This document shows positions 1 through 9,720 of a stretch of 64,000 nt of DNA, in pieces (position 1 is the stretch's first letter; every line of letters begins with the position of its first letter). The translations under genes and the position numbers were made by a program. This stretch comes from Macrotis lagotis. Lineage: Eukaryota > Chordata > Mammalia > Peramelemorphia > Peramelidae. The notes beneath the pieces were generated by a model. The model was not told the origin of the DNA. It ran no database searches and saw only the letters and a program-made list of their open reading frames with translations. The stretch lies in assembly GCF_037893015.1 (NCBI RefSeq), contig NC_133658.1, forward strand, positions 59,921,818-59,985,817. The letters are read 5' to 3'.

Positions 1-665
1 ACCAGTTTTGACATCCTGTGTGTTAAGGGTCCTTCCAGGCATGACATTCTTTAGTCTATGGTCCTAACATTTGGTGATTCTGCAATAGCCTAGAGGATTT
101 TGATTGAATCTATTCAGTGGACAGACTTTCAGCGAGGTTACCTCTGGGCATCTGAATAGTTAATGAATCCTGATCATAGTCCTCACTTGACTTCAAGCTG
201 TGGTTCAAAGCAGCCCCATCTGTTTTAAAAAATAGGAAAAAAGCAGCAGCTGGTGATGTGTCCTGCTGATAACAACTAGGTCTGTAAAGCCCAAGAATAT
301 TGTCCCTAGTCATTGCAGTCAAAGTGAATTACAGTCTAGATGAGATGAACTAACTGGCCAGTCTTTCATTCCAAAGGGGAAGCATAGATTTAGTTTTAAG
401 TTTTGTTGATGAGACTTAGTCATTCAAGCAAAATGGAGTATTTCCAAGTGCCCCTGAATTGGGAGTCAGAAGAATGAATTCTAGCCCTTGATCTACTGTT
501 TAAGCACATCCATAGTTACTTTTTTCTTTGTAAAGTTAGGAATTATAGATGACCCATTGGTCTCTTCCAATTCTTTTTAAAAAGCCTTTAGCTAGAAGAG
601 GTATTCTTAACCTGGAATAGATTTCAAAGGGTCTGTGAATTTGGATAGAAAAAAATACACCTTTG
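1..665. other. Non-coding stretch; holds one arm of a local duplication
   Basis: I see no gene or familiar repeat here. Short open frames lack codon structure or domains. Positions 281-450 are repeated at 2317-2481 (see that entry). The rest looks like unique intergenic or intronic sequence. Confidence 0.5.
281..450 (+). repeat. Local duplication, copy A
   Basis: About 170 bp align with 2317-2481 in the same orientation, with roughly 13 substitutions and one short gap near 356-360, about 92% identity by eye. Long exact runs are shared, for example TTTTAAGTTTTGTTGATGAG. It does not resemble the SINE, L1 or L2 families of the window. It is probably the source copy, because copy B interrupts an L1 5' region. 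Confidence 0.85.
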
Positions 666-679
666 TTTTTACTATTTCT

Positions 680-823
680 TTTTTTTTTTTGCAAGGCTGT
701 GGGGTTGTGTCTTGCCCAAGGCCACACAACTAGGTAGTCATTAAGTGTCTGGGGCTGGATTTGAACTCAGGTACTCCAGACTCCAAGGCCAGTGCTCTAT
801 GCACTGTGCCACCTAGCCGCTCC
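680..823 (-). mobile_element. WSINE1-like CORE-SINE
   Basis: The minus strand reads as the tRNA-like head, CORE and A-rich tail of the window's commonest SINE. A perfect 14-bp target-site duplication, TTTTTACTATTTCT, flanks it at 666-679 and 826-839. This shows L1-machinery insertion and defines the ends. Confidence 0.92.
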
Positions 824-989
824 TATTTTTACTATTTCTAACTGAATTTTAGCATTTCTTTCAATTATAAATTAATTATGTTTTTGGAGGCAATAGGGGT
901 TAAGTGATCTTCTTAGGGTCATATCTGATAAGTATCTGAAGTATTTGAAGGACGAACATTATCACCAAAATAAGGTCAGAGACCCTTGA

Positions 990-1435
990 AAGGTCAGTTA
1001 GATGGTGAAGTGGGCAGAGAACCCTGAAGTCAAGAGGACCTGAGTTCAAATTCAGTCTCAGATTCTTACTAACTGTGTGACCTTGGGCAAATCACTTGAT
1101 CCTGATTGCCTCTCATCTGGGGTTACATCTCCAGTCATCCTGTTTAATATCTGGCTGCTGAACTCAGATGAATCTTTTTTTTTTAGTTTTCTTTTTTGCA
1201 AGACAATGGGGTTAAATGACTTGCCCAAGGCCACACGGCTAGGTAGTTATTAAGTGTCTGAGGTCGAATTTGAACTCAGGTCCTCCTGACTCCAGGGCCG
1301 GTGCTCTATCCACTGCACCACCTAGCCACCCTGGTGGCTTAGCACAGCATCCCCTCACTCAAATACAATTCAGGTGTATAGCATCACTTCCCTGATGTCA
1401 TGTTCTTCTTCAAGAAAGGAGGACAATACCATCAA
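990..1435 (-). mobile_element. Long composite SINE, interrupted
   Basis: On the minus strand the element opens with a segment containing GACATCAGGG, then a middle ending in ATGACTGGAGATG, then a SINE-type core with AGTTCAAATTC-like and GTCACACAG-like motifs. The same order appears on the plus strand at 27517-27838. A younger WSINE1-like SINE (1177-1331) splits it. I know this arrangement from marsupial genomes but cannot give a certain name. Confidence 0.6.
1177..1331 (-). mobile_element. WSINE1-like CORE-SINE nested in a longer SINE
   Basis: This is a near full-length antisense copy with a T-rich stretch at 1177-1198 (its tail) and the head end CACCACCTAGCCACC. It is inserted into the older composite SINE at 990-1435, so it is younger than its host. 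Confidence 0.88.
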
Positions 1436-1514
1436 GTATCTGAGACTGTATTTGAACTCAGTCCTCCTGACCACAGAACTGGTACTCCATCCACTGCACC
1501 ACCTAGTCGCCCCT
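1433..1514 (-). mobile_element. WSINE1-like SINE fragment
   Basis: This is the head-proximal half of an antisense SINE, ending CACCACCTAGTCGCCCC. The CORE and tail are absent. It is more diverged than the neighbouring full-length copies. Confidence 0.75.
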
Positions 1515-1866
1515 ATAAATTTAAAAACAATCATTATTGTGAGAAGAGATCCATAAGACTTTACTAGAGGAATAAAGGGATTCATGATAACAAAGATATT
1601 AAAACCTCTGAGTTAAAGGGATGAAACTCTAATGGTTGAATTTCAAACATTAGCTAAGATTAACATGAATATTTCTTTTTTGAAGGAAGAGAGAATAGTT
1701 CTCTTCAATGGCCCTTTAAAACACTGACAAAAAAGGAGTGTTTATTGATTGGGAAATGGCTCAACAAATTATGGTAGTGAGGTGAGCTAAGATGGTGGAG
1801 TGAAGGCAGAAAATTCTCAGACCACTCTAAATACCCCTAAATAGAGACTCTAATCAAATTCTAGAG

Positions 1867-2018
1867 GGTGGCTAGGTGGTGCAGTGGATAGAGCACCACC
1901 CCTGGAGTCAGGAGTATGCCAGTTCAAATCCAACCTCAGATACTTAATAATTACCTAGCTGTGTGGCCTTGGGCAAGCCACTTAACCCCATTGCCTTGCA
2001 AAAAAAAAAAGCTAAAAA
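1867..2018 (+). mobile_element. WSINE1-like CORE-SINE in L1 5' UTR
   Basis: This is a full-length sense copy with head GGTGGCTAGGTGGTGCAGTG, B-box GTTCAAATCC and an A-rich tail. Near-perfect 11-bp duplications (AAATTCTAGAG at 1856-1866, AAATCCTAGAG at 2019-2029) flank it. Confidence 0.92.
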
Positions 2019-2316
2019 AAATCCTAGAGTAGCAGAACCCATAGAAAGACTGAGTGAAACAATTTTCTGACCCAAGACAACTTGGAAGTTCCTCAGGAAA
2101 GGTCTGTTACACCAGGTAAGAAAGGGCTGCGAGCAGCCTGGGCTAAGCTGGTGCACATTGGTTCTGGCATCCAGGAACAGCCCGCAGGGAGCCTGGGTCT
2201 GTTGGGGGGGTGGGGAGGGGGTGGCTTCCAGACCTCTCAGCTCAGGGATTGCCAAGGACAATTTGGAAGGTCAGTGGGGAAAACTGCTTCAGAGTGAGCA
2301 TGGAGCCCAGGCCACT

Positions 2317-2481
2317 TTGTAAAGACTAAGAATATTGTCCCCAGTCATTTCAGCCAAAGTGAATTATAGTCTAGATGAGATGAACTAACCACTCTTTCAT
2401 TCCAAAGTGGAAGCATAGTTTTAGTTTTAAGTTTTGTTGATGAGACTCAGTCATTCAAGCAAAATGGAGTATTCCAAAGTG
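2317..2481 (+). repeat. Local duplication, copy B inside L1 5' UTR
   Basis: It is about 92% identical to 281-450 and bounded on both sides by L1 5'-UTR-like sequence. It has no poly(A), target-site duplication or element ends of its own that I can see. A templated insertion during break repair, or gene conversion, would explain it. Confidence 0.8.
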
Positions 2482-3091
2482 CAGACCCAGCCCAAAGAGG
2501 CAGGAGCAGACCTTCAAATCGTCCAGCAGGGAGCCACCCAGTAGCTGCTTCCAGAACACTCTACACACAGATAGTATGGGGTTGCGGGAAGACTTAAGAG
2601 TTCTCTTTGCTGTCTGTCCCTGAGGCAGGACTTTGTGGCTTTGCACATACTCAAATTTAAGTCATAGTCTAGGGCCCCTGAATCAATAAAAGGAGCTTTA
2701 CTGCCATAGCAAAGCACAGGCCAGAAGGGCAATTCCTTGAAGGAATTGAGATCCTAGGGGCTGTCCCTGAAAAGAGCTGCAAAAAATTCTCAAAAATTTG
2801 GGGAAGTGTATCTTCCACTCTGGAAGTAGAGCCCCACCTTAACAAAGAATTAAAATCAAACAACAGAAGATAAAAAATTCAACCATAGACAATTACTTTA
2901 GTCCCATGGGGAATCAAAATACACATCCAAAAGATAACAAAATCAAAATTTCTATATCCACAACCTCCAAGAAAAATATGAATTTAAACTCAGGCTATGG
3001 AAGAGCTCAAAAAAAAAAAAGATTTTGAAAAGCAAGTAAGGGAGGTAGAAGAAAATTAGGAAGAGAAATGAGAGTGACGTGGGAAAATCAT

Positions 3092-3195
3092 GAAGCCTAC
3101 CTCCCAGGGTTGCTGTGAAGATAAAATTAAATATTTGTAAAGCTCTTTGTGAACTTTTCAACTCTATATAAATGCTAGTTATTAGCATATAAATA
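3092..3195 (+). mobile_element. MIR/Ther-type SINE 3' end
   Basis: The string CCTCCCAGGGTTGCTGTGAAG, then TAAAGCTCTTTGTGAAC and TATAAATGCTAGTTATTA, matches the conserved 3' part of an old mammalian CORE-SINE common in marsupials. It is diverged. Confidence 0.6.
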
Positions 3196-3199
3196 TACT

Positions 3200-3819
3200 A
3201 GCATCCCCTCACTAGTATTGTGAGTTCAGGTTCTCAGAGAACAAGTAACTACTACTATTATCAAGATTCTAGAGATAATCCTAAGAGATCAGGATTTCTA
3301 GTCCTTTATAGATCATGAACCCCACACTGGTATAACTTTTCTTAATAATCAGTCATTAGCATTTTTAGCAAAACTATTTCATAAGAAGGGTATGGCAAGA
3401 AATAGTTGCCATAAAATATTCTCCCCAAACTGTGCTGCTTCACCCTCCCTATCTCTCCTCCCACAAGAACCCATGAGGAGAGTGGACAAATATAAGGTAC
3501 TATGAAAGGAGGCACATATATAGAAAACATATATGACCAACTCCTTCACTTGGAAACCTTTTCTCCATTTTAGAGTTCTTTTGATGTGATCTTCAAGTGC
3601 AGTTCTCTGATGGTCTCAAAGGGTCAATACCTTTCTAGGCTTCAAAACCAGTAATTTCCTCTGACATGAGGACTATCATTCCCTAGAATTGTCACTGTTC
3701 TTAGGTGACTGTCGTTTTATATCCATCTGCAGGCAATCCTCTGTTGCCAGTCAATACTGTTCTAGAGACCACTGCCACCCCCTCTAGTCCCCAATGGGTC
3801 ATATCCTAAGCTCACATGG
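3200..3819. other. No gene or clear repeat seen
   Basis: The stretch is mixed-composition single-copy-looking DNA. No splice-site pair, domain or SINE/LINE signature was recognised. Confidence 0.5.
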
Positions 3820-4267
3820 TTGCCCATACACTCCCATCTCATAATATTCATGTGCTTAAGACTGGGAAAAAATAAAAACAAAAGGAACAGAGGTTGTCAG
3901 GTTGGTCGGGTGGGGAAATGCAATAAGTTACCTAGTAGCAAAAGGCCATTCCTCGCTGCTAGGAAGGAAAAGCAACTGAGAGAGGGGCAGGTTGTACCTT
4001 TTGTATGTACAAGAAATTGTGACTCAGTGCTCTCGAGTCATGAGTTCATCTGTCTCCACGGCCCGTTGGAAGACTTTTGGCACCACAGCACATCAATACC
4101 TGAATCATCATGGCCGGAAACTGGCTCCCCAAGTTGTACTTGTTGGATTCAAACTAGGAAGGGCACATCTGTGCATTCTTGGCATAATTACCGAGGACAA
4201 ATCCAAGCATGCTCCCTCTGTCATATCTATGAGAAATGATGATTATGGGGAAGTCATAGAAACATGA
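3820..4267 (+). other. Unassigned open stretch, possibly an old retrocopy
   Basis: Two overlapping frames stay open. One runs about 139 codons from 3820 and the other about 91 codons from 3992. Base composition is more balanced than in the flanks, and an L1-like 3' tail follows at about 4275-4595. I recognise no protein domain. There is no clear splice site, promoter or poly(A) signal. It may be a decayed processed pseudogene or a chance open frame. Confidence 0.2.
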
Positions 4268-4274
4268 GGAGACT

Positions 4275-4595
4275 AGTAGGACCTTATACTGAGTAAAATA
4301 AACAGATTCAGAAGAACGCTATATTGAATAACTACTGCAAAGTCGATGAAACATGAAAATCAAGCTTAACCTTGAAAAAATTATAGCAAACTCCAAAGAA
4401 GAGATGAGGAAATTGGGGGAGGGTTAGTGGTGGATTATGGGGTTGGAATTTTATATACATGTCCCATATAGTCACTGGTTTAGTTTCTGCTCAGTTGGTT
4501 TTCTTTACATAAAGCAGGGGACATTAGGAGGGATGAACATATAACATCTGGAAATAATGATATAAAAATAAAATGCATCAATAAAGCTTATTGTT
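4275..4595 (+). mobile_element. Old L1 3'-UTR fragment
   Basis: It contains diverged L1 3'-UTR landmarks: an AACAGATTCAGAAGAAC stretch like the usual GAGCAGAACCAGGAGAAC, a GGGGGAGGG block, and a closing ATAAAATGCATCAATAAAG-type tail. It is considerably diverged. Confidence 0.5.
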
Positions 4596-4619
4596 TCAAT
4601 TTACACTTTATAAACCTAT

Positions 4620-5147
4620 ATCCATTTTCAAGTCATGCCAGTGAGCACTTTTTAAGCACTTACTTTGGGTTAGGCATTATGCTAAATATTGGAGGTACAA
4701 AGAAAAGCAAAAACAGTCCCTGACCTGAAAGGGTTCTACTTACAAAATAGATGTAGGGTAAATACAAGGTGCTTTTGAAGTTAGGCACCAGCAGTGGAGT
4801 GGGAGGGTATGGGTGGACTGGAAAGGCTTAGGGAACAAGGTGGACTTTGACCTGAGACTTGTAGGAAACCAGGAGGTAGAGGTAAGGAGGAAATTCCTTC
4901 CAGGCACAAGGGCCAGCAAGTGAAAGGGCATGGGGTTGGGAAATGGAGAGAATTATTCAAGGATCATCAAGTAAATCCATTACATTCTAATGCTGGGGTG
5001 GAGGGGTGTGTGTGGAGAAGACAACACTTAAAAGGAAGTTAAAGGGGGTGGTGGTGAAAAATGGATCACAGAGTTTGTAGAGGAGAAGGGTCAAGTTGTA
5101 AAGGGCTTTAAAAACCAACCAGAGGATTTTATATTTGGTCTTGGAGG
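4620..5147 (-). mobile_element. L2 LINE, 3' part
   Basis: Read on the plus strand it starts with the antisense of the L2 3' end (AAGCACTT...GGCATTATGCTAAATA), then the region antisense to the ORF2 C-terminus (GAAATTCCTTCCAGGCA, AAGGGCTTTAAAAACCAACC). It stops abruptly at the DNA transposon starting near 5148. L2 resumes beyond that element at about 5830, with part of its length lost. Confidence 0.75.
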
Positions 5148-5829
5148 TACCATATTTCCCCATGTATAAGATGCATCTCAATTTTGGGGCCCCAAATTTG
5201 AAAAAAATGTATTATATAAAATTATTGAACTCAAGTTTTATTCTTCATGGAATCAAGGACCTTCTGCTTATAGTTTTTCTGGCATCTTTTGGGCAAGTCT
5301 GGGGCATGGACACATGCTTAGTCCATTCTGTTTCATAAACCTGAAGCACGGATTGTGTCCTCCTTGGAAATCGGTCACTTCCCATCAGCAACTCTTCTTG
5401 CCTCATGATGAATCATCTTTGTGGACATGGGAATTCCACTTGCTCATTGCTTCTCAATGGATCTCTTCAATTCCCTCTCTAAATCAGGTCATTTGGCTGA
5501 CTTGCTTCTCATGGACTTTCTTCTACCATAGCATTTTCAGTCAGGTTTCTTCTTCCTGAGGCCAGTCTCGATTGTTTTTTCAGTTGTAGGAGAACCAAAT
5601 TGACTTTCAGCAGCACAATTTCCATTCACTTTTGCAAACTGGATCATTTTTAACTTAAATTCAGCACTGTATGAAAATCTTTTCTGGACAGAACATGGCA
5701 AAACTGGTAACAAATGAGAAACAAAGAGTACAAAGACCACAAGTGTGAAAAAGTGGGAAATACAAGTAAAACAATCTACAACCACTGCATAAGACACTCA
5801 GTTTTTTGACTCCAAATTTTTGTTTGGGC
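5148..5829 (-). mobile_element. Pogo/Tigger-like DNA transposon remnant
   Basis: The left end ACCATATTTCCCCATGTATA followed by AAGATGCA looks like a terminal inverted repeat of a cut-and-paste family. I cannot find a clean matching right end, so the right side is decayed or truncated. A transposase N-terminal helix-turn-helix segment is encoded on the minus strand (see 5537-5689). It sits within an antisense L2, so it is younger than that L2. The exact family (Tc1/mariner-pogo, Kanga-like) is inference. Confidence 0.5.
5537..5689 (-). pseudogene. Transposase DNA-binding domain remnant
   Basis: The minus-strand frame contains KRFSYSAEFKLKMIQFAKVN followed by GNCAAESQFG. This matches the pattern of the N-terminal HTH of pogo-type transposases and of the BrkDBD/CENP-B_N class: K-R-x-S/F-Y-x-A-x-F-K-L-K, then N-G-N-x-A-A-x-x-x-F-G. 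About 50 residues are readable. The upstream residues are not transposase-like and no catalytic DDE/D region follows, so it is a dead fragment. Confidence 0.6.
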
Positions 5830-5860
5830 TGTATATGTAGATGTAAGAATCATCTGCATT

Positions 5861-6663
5861 TAATATGACAGAAAAGCGAAATGATAAATGTTGGAGGTGT
5901 GGGGAAAATTGAGAAACTAATTCATTGATAAAGTTGTGAACTGATCCCAATTATTCTGGAGAGCAATTTGGAATTCTGCCCAAAGGGCTATAAAACTGTG
6001 TGTATCCTTTGATTCAGCAATACCATTACTATGACTGTACCCCAAGGAGCTCAGAAAAAAAGAAAAAATGATCTTTTTAGATGTACAAAAATATTTATAC
6101 CAACTTTTTTAGTCATGGTGAAGAATTGGAAAATGAGGGAGCGACCATCAACTGGGGAAAAGCTGAACAAGTTATGGATATATAAATGTAATAGTATATA
6201 CTAAAGTGCTATCAGAAATGATGAGAAGGCAGATTTCACAAAAACCTAGAAAGAACTATATGAACTGATGCTGAGCAGAAACAGGAGAATGTTATGTACA
6301 GAAACAATACCATGTATGATGATCAACTATGATCTTAGTTCTTCTCAGCAACACAAGTGATCCAAGACAATTCCAAAAAGACTCATTCAGAGGAAAAAGC
6401 ATACTATTTTCACTTTTTTGTTGTTGTGGCTTTTCCATTTTGTTCTGTTTGTTCTTTCATAACCTGACTCATGTTGAAATATGTTTAACATGATTGCACA
6501 TGAATAACCTATATTAGATTGTCATCTTGGGGAAGGGGAAGGGAATGGTTGGAGAGAGGAAGAAAAATTTTGAACTCAAAATCTTATAAAAATGAATGTT
6601 GAAAATTATCTTTAATTGTAAATAGAAAAATAAAATACTTTTTATATTTTTAAAAGAAAGAAA
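5861..6663 (+). mobile_element. L1 3' end (ORF2 tail and 3' UTR)
   Basis: It holds the standard marsupial L1 3' landmarks: GAACTGATCCCAATTATTCTGGAGAGCAATTTGG (split: CATTCTGG-like then GAGAGCAATTTGG), TTGATTCAGCAATACCATTA, GAACTGATGCTGAGCAG, and the closing AACTCAAAATCTTATAAAAA with an A-rich tail. A duplication flanks it (AAGAATCATCTGCAT at 5846-5860, AAGAATCATCTACAT at 6664-6678, one mismatch). It is 5'-truncated and lies in L2. Confidence 0.9.
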
Positions 6664-6745
6664 AAAGAATCATCTACATAGAGATGATAATTGAATCAAT
6701 GGAAAACAATGAGCAGAGGGAACAAGACAGAGGCTTGGGCGTCAG
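6664..6745 (-). mobile_element. L2 fragment resuming after L1 insertion
   Basis: ATAGAGATGATAATTGAATC and GACAGAGGCTTGGG are antisense L2 ORF2 landmarks. Together with 5830-5860 this is the host L2 into which the 5861-6663 L1 inserted. Confidence 0.6.
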
Positions 6746-7204
6746 AGCTATCAGAGGAAACAAACCTTCTTTGGGATTGTGGTATGCTAGACAAGGAGAC
6801 CACTGACAGCTATTTCATCAGGCCTTCTCATTTAACCTGTTTCCTGTTCCAAGCATCATTTTAGGTGAAGTTGAAATACCTTTCACCAGAAATACCTGAG
6901 ATATTTGAATAGGCTTGGAATATTCCTGGGGATGAACTGGGATGCAATTTGTATTTGAGTCTTCATAATCAAAGATGGTTAAACAGATGGTGTAACCCTA
7001 ATTGGGAAAGAGGCAAAAGTGAAATGTTTTTTTGTTTCTGTTTTGGAAGTTGGCCAAACATTAGAGGAGGTTAGAGAATTATATGTCAATGCTTCTGTGA
7101 TATAAATGATTACTTCCTTCAGTAGGTAGAACACACTTCTTCCTTCTTCAACTTAGTAGGTGATCTTCAGATCTTTGCCAAGATCCCCAAATTCAGTACT
7201 CTAT
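6746..7204. other. No gene or clear repeat seen
   Basis: This is AT-rich, probably single-copy DNA. No coding or repeat signature was recognised. Confidence 0.5.
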
Positions 7205-7475
7205 GGCCAATGAGATGTTAAATTTCAGATAACCAAGATTATATCAGGGGTCCTCTGTTTTTTTCCCTCTATGTCTACATCTTTGGAAATCTCACCAGTT
7301 TCCATGGATTCAACTATCATTCTATGCAGATAATTCTTAGATTTATTTACCCATCCCTAAACTCTCTCCTTACTCATAGTCTTGCATCACCAACTGTCAA
7401 ACTGGATGTCCTGTAGACATCTTGAGCTCAATATATCCAAAATGAAACTAGACTGGTCCTTAGATGATACACCCA
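7205..7475 (+). mobile_element. L2 LINE fragment, sense
   Basis: The reading resembles the L2 reverse-transcriptase region: TCAACTATCATTCTATGCAG (YADD region), then ACTGGATGTCCTGTAGACAT and CTCAATATATCCAAAATGAA (the HLKLNLSKTE-type segment). It is highly diverged and interrupted by stops. Confidence 0.6.
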
Positions 7476-8430
7476 TGGTCCAATCCTAGTCATACTCTGA
7501 GTTTGTTCAAGTTTGTAGGATCCAGCAGGATGTATCCTTCCCTAGCACAGCCTTCAAGATCCAGGGTCCCCTTGATGACAAGATTAGGAATATAGGTAAG
7601 AACTTAGTTGAAGGGTGGATGATTTTGAAATCTGGATGTTCTTAAATAAAAAAAAATAAATAATTTGTCTGGGAAATAGGAAGAAGTTCATGTCCAGGAG
7701 TTTTAGGCTTTCTTGGGGAGTAAGGAGAGGCTTTTAGGTAAGTCACTAACAAGAAAGCTAATTAATATTTGTGGATGTAAGGATGGGATCATCTGTAGCT
7801 GGACTTTGGGTCAAGAAGTCTTAAGGGACAGAACCCAGAACTTGATGTCTTTAGCACTGGCAGCCATAGAGACCTGAGGTTGGTGGTTGACTATTTTGGG
7901 CAAGTGAAATCCTTATGAAATTATCATGAGTTCAAGATGCATAATGCATGAGAGGTCGGATGTTGAAGACTTCCCTGATACAGAGCTCTTTGTTCTCATG
8001 CCATTTCCAGGGGTACTTTTCTGCAAATCAATCTCAAAGAGGAAGTGAGAGAATAGGATTTATCTCCCTGAGCCCAAGAAACTTCCTTGGGCAAGAGGCT
8101 GACGCCTTTGTCACTCAATGCTGGAGGCTGGGAGTATTGGAGAGAGAATTCTTCTCAAAGATCAAGCAATGCCCTATGACAAAGAGGAAAGTTTGCTTAA
8201 TGAGCATATTAGCTTTTCATGTTTACAAAGAGTCTCTTTCCCAGCAGACTGCTTCATAAATTTCTGCTTCATCCATTCTCACACATTCCATATGCAAGGA
8301 GTTGGAGGCCAGCAGGTTATTTAGAAAAGGAAACATAAAGACAAAAGCTGAGAAGAGAATTTTTGCAGGAATGTGGAGCTTACCAATGGCAGAGTTAGAA
8401 AGGGACTTCAGGTCAGAGGTCAATGAATCA
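7476..8430. other. No gene or clear repeat seen
   Basis: Several donor-like GTAAG strings occur (for example 7594 and 7738), but none is paired with a good acceptor and an open frame. No domain was recognised. Confidence 0.45.
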
Positions 8431-8431
8431 A

Positions 8432-8530
8432 TCAACAAGCATACAAGCTATGGGCAAGGCATGGTGCCAGGCTGATGAGAAATACATGGAAAGATAAACA
8501 CTTGGACAATACAAGTCTAATGGAGAGAGT
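8432..8530 (-). mobile_element. L2 3'-end fragment
   Basis: ATCAATCAACAAGCAT followed by GGCATGGTGCCAGGC resembles the antisense start of the L2 3' end. Confidence 0.4.
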
Positions 8531-8574
8531 TTTATACATATTATGTGTTTTTTTAATAATAGAAAAAACTCTGA

Positions 8575-8705
8575 TTCTTGAATCTAAGGACCTGAGTTTG
8601 AATCCTACTCTTAAGAGCCACATGACCTTGGCCAAGTCATCTCATACTATAGGGCTTAAGTCCATAAAACGGAAGGGTTGGATCAGATTAGAGATTGTTA
8701 AACTA
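8575..8705 (+). mobile_element. MIR-type SINE
   Basis: CTGAGTTTGAATCC (B-box-like), CCACATGACCTTGGCCAAGT and GGAAGGGTTGGATCAGATTAG match a MIR-class CORE-SINE. It is old. Confidence 0.6.
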
Positions 8706-8880
8706 TTATGTTAAGAACTCTTTTAGCATTTTTGTGAATCCTATAGACCCCTTCTCAGGAAAATGTTTTTAAAGGTATAAAATAAAATATATAATTTTGC
8801 AAAAGAGACCAATTATATTGAAATATTGGTATCAAAACATTAAGAATTCCAAGTCCATGGTCCTTAGTTAAGAATGCTCA
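8706..8880 (+). mobile_element. hAT-like non-autonomous element
   Basis: It carries TTAAGAACTC at the left, ATGTTTTTAAAGGTATAAAA and ACCAATTATATTGAAAT in the middle, and CCTTAGTTAAGAATG at the right. The ends form a degraded inverted repeat of the GGTTCTTAACC kind. The same series occurs at 33408-33612 in the same orientation. The family name is uncertain. Confidence 0.45.
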
Positions 8881-9002
8881 TCCTAGATGATCTCTAAGGC
8901 TCTTTCCTCCTCTCTGTCCTACAGTCCAAATATTAGTTTAGGTAATTAAGTTAAATAATTAACATTACTAATCTAATACTAAGTTCTTTAGGAGTTTAGG
9001 GG

Positions 9003-9125
9003 AGAGGCAGCTAGGTGATGCAGTGGATAGAGCACTGACCCTGGAGTCAGGAGAACCTAAAATCAAATCCAGCCTCAGACACTTAAGGCGCTTAGCCTCA
9101 TTGCCTTGCCAAAAAAAAAGAAAGA
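9003..9125 (+). mobile_element. WSINE1/MAR1-type CORE-SINE
   Basis: The head is GAGGCAGCTAGGTGATGCAG, followed by CACTGACCCTGGAGTCAGG, a degraded B box, a shortened CORE and an A-rich tail at 9110-9125. Confidence 0.85.
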
Positions 9126-9720
9126 AGTTTAGGAGAGTAAGATCAGTGTGGGCTGAGACAATTAGAAAAGGCTCCTCAGACAAGGTATGTTTTGAATTGA
9201 GAATTGAAGGATGGTTATTAATTGAACAACTAGAATAAAGATGATAAGGCATTCCAGGCAGGGTCATAGGTCCTGGAGTTAAGGTCTTTTAGTCTTATTC
9301 TTTCATTTAATTGTTGAGGAAACTGAGTCTTGGAGAACAATAGATAGAAGACAATAGATAGAAGAGTCTTATTTCATGCTGAAAAAGCTCTAGCCCCAAA
9401 TCCAGGATTCTTTCCACTATTCCATATTGGGAATGGCGTGAATCCAAGTGTGGAGATGAGAATTTGTTAGGCATATTCCATGGGTAGAAGATGAACTTGA
9501 AAGGAAAGGGGGAAATGTAGAAATGTAGTAGTAGAGCCTTAATGGAGACTTGATAAGGACCAAACTAAGAAAACTGAAATTGGTTTAATGGTCCGCAGAG
9601 AGACACTGAAGGTTTCTGAGAAAGGAGCTAATGCAAAGAATAAGGACATTCCAGTTTAGGAGATCCACCAGGTGGTATGGGATTTGCAGAACGCAAAAAC
9701 TAAGTTGACCAGGTCAGCAG
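9126..9720 (-). mobile_element. L2 LINE fragments with intervening MIR piece
   Basis: Antisense L2 landmarks occur at 9160-9290 (GGCATTCCAGGCAGGGTCAT) and, more weakly, at 9430-9710. Between them, 9300-9420 contains the MIR-like TTGAGGAAACTGAGTCTTGG. Confidence 0.5.

Larger units (their letters stand above)
1776..3085 (+). mobile_element. L1/HAL1-type 5' region, 3'-truncated
   Basis: It starts with the marsupial L1 5' signature AGCTAAGATGGTGGAGTGAA, followed by a GC-richer 5' UTR. It breaks off within the first coiled-coil codons of ORF1 near 3,085. The reading resembles the ORF1 start at 52.5 kb (GYGRAQ... versus GYDRAH...). It carries a SINE at 1867-2018 and duplication copy B at 2317-2481. 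It keeps a 5' end but lacks a 3' end, the reverse of normal 5' truncation. A short L1 3'-UTR-like piece (1743-1775) abuts it upstream. Confidence 0.75.

Noticed and set aside
7594..7745. Donor-like GTAAGA/GTAAGT strings
   Set aside because: No matching acceptor with an open interval upstream. Such strings are expected by chance in this length.
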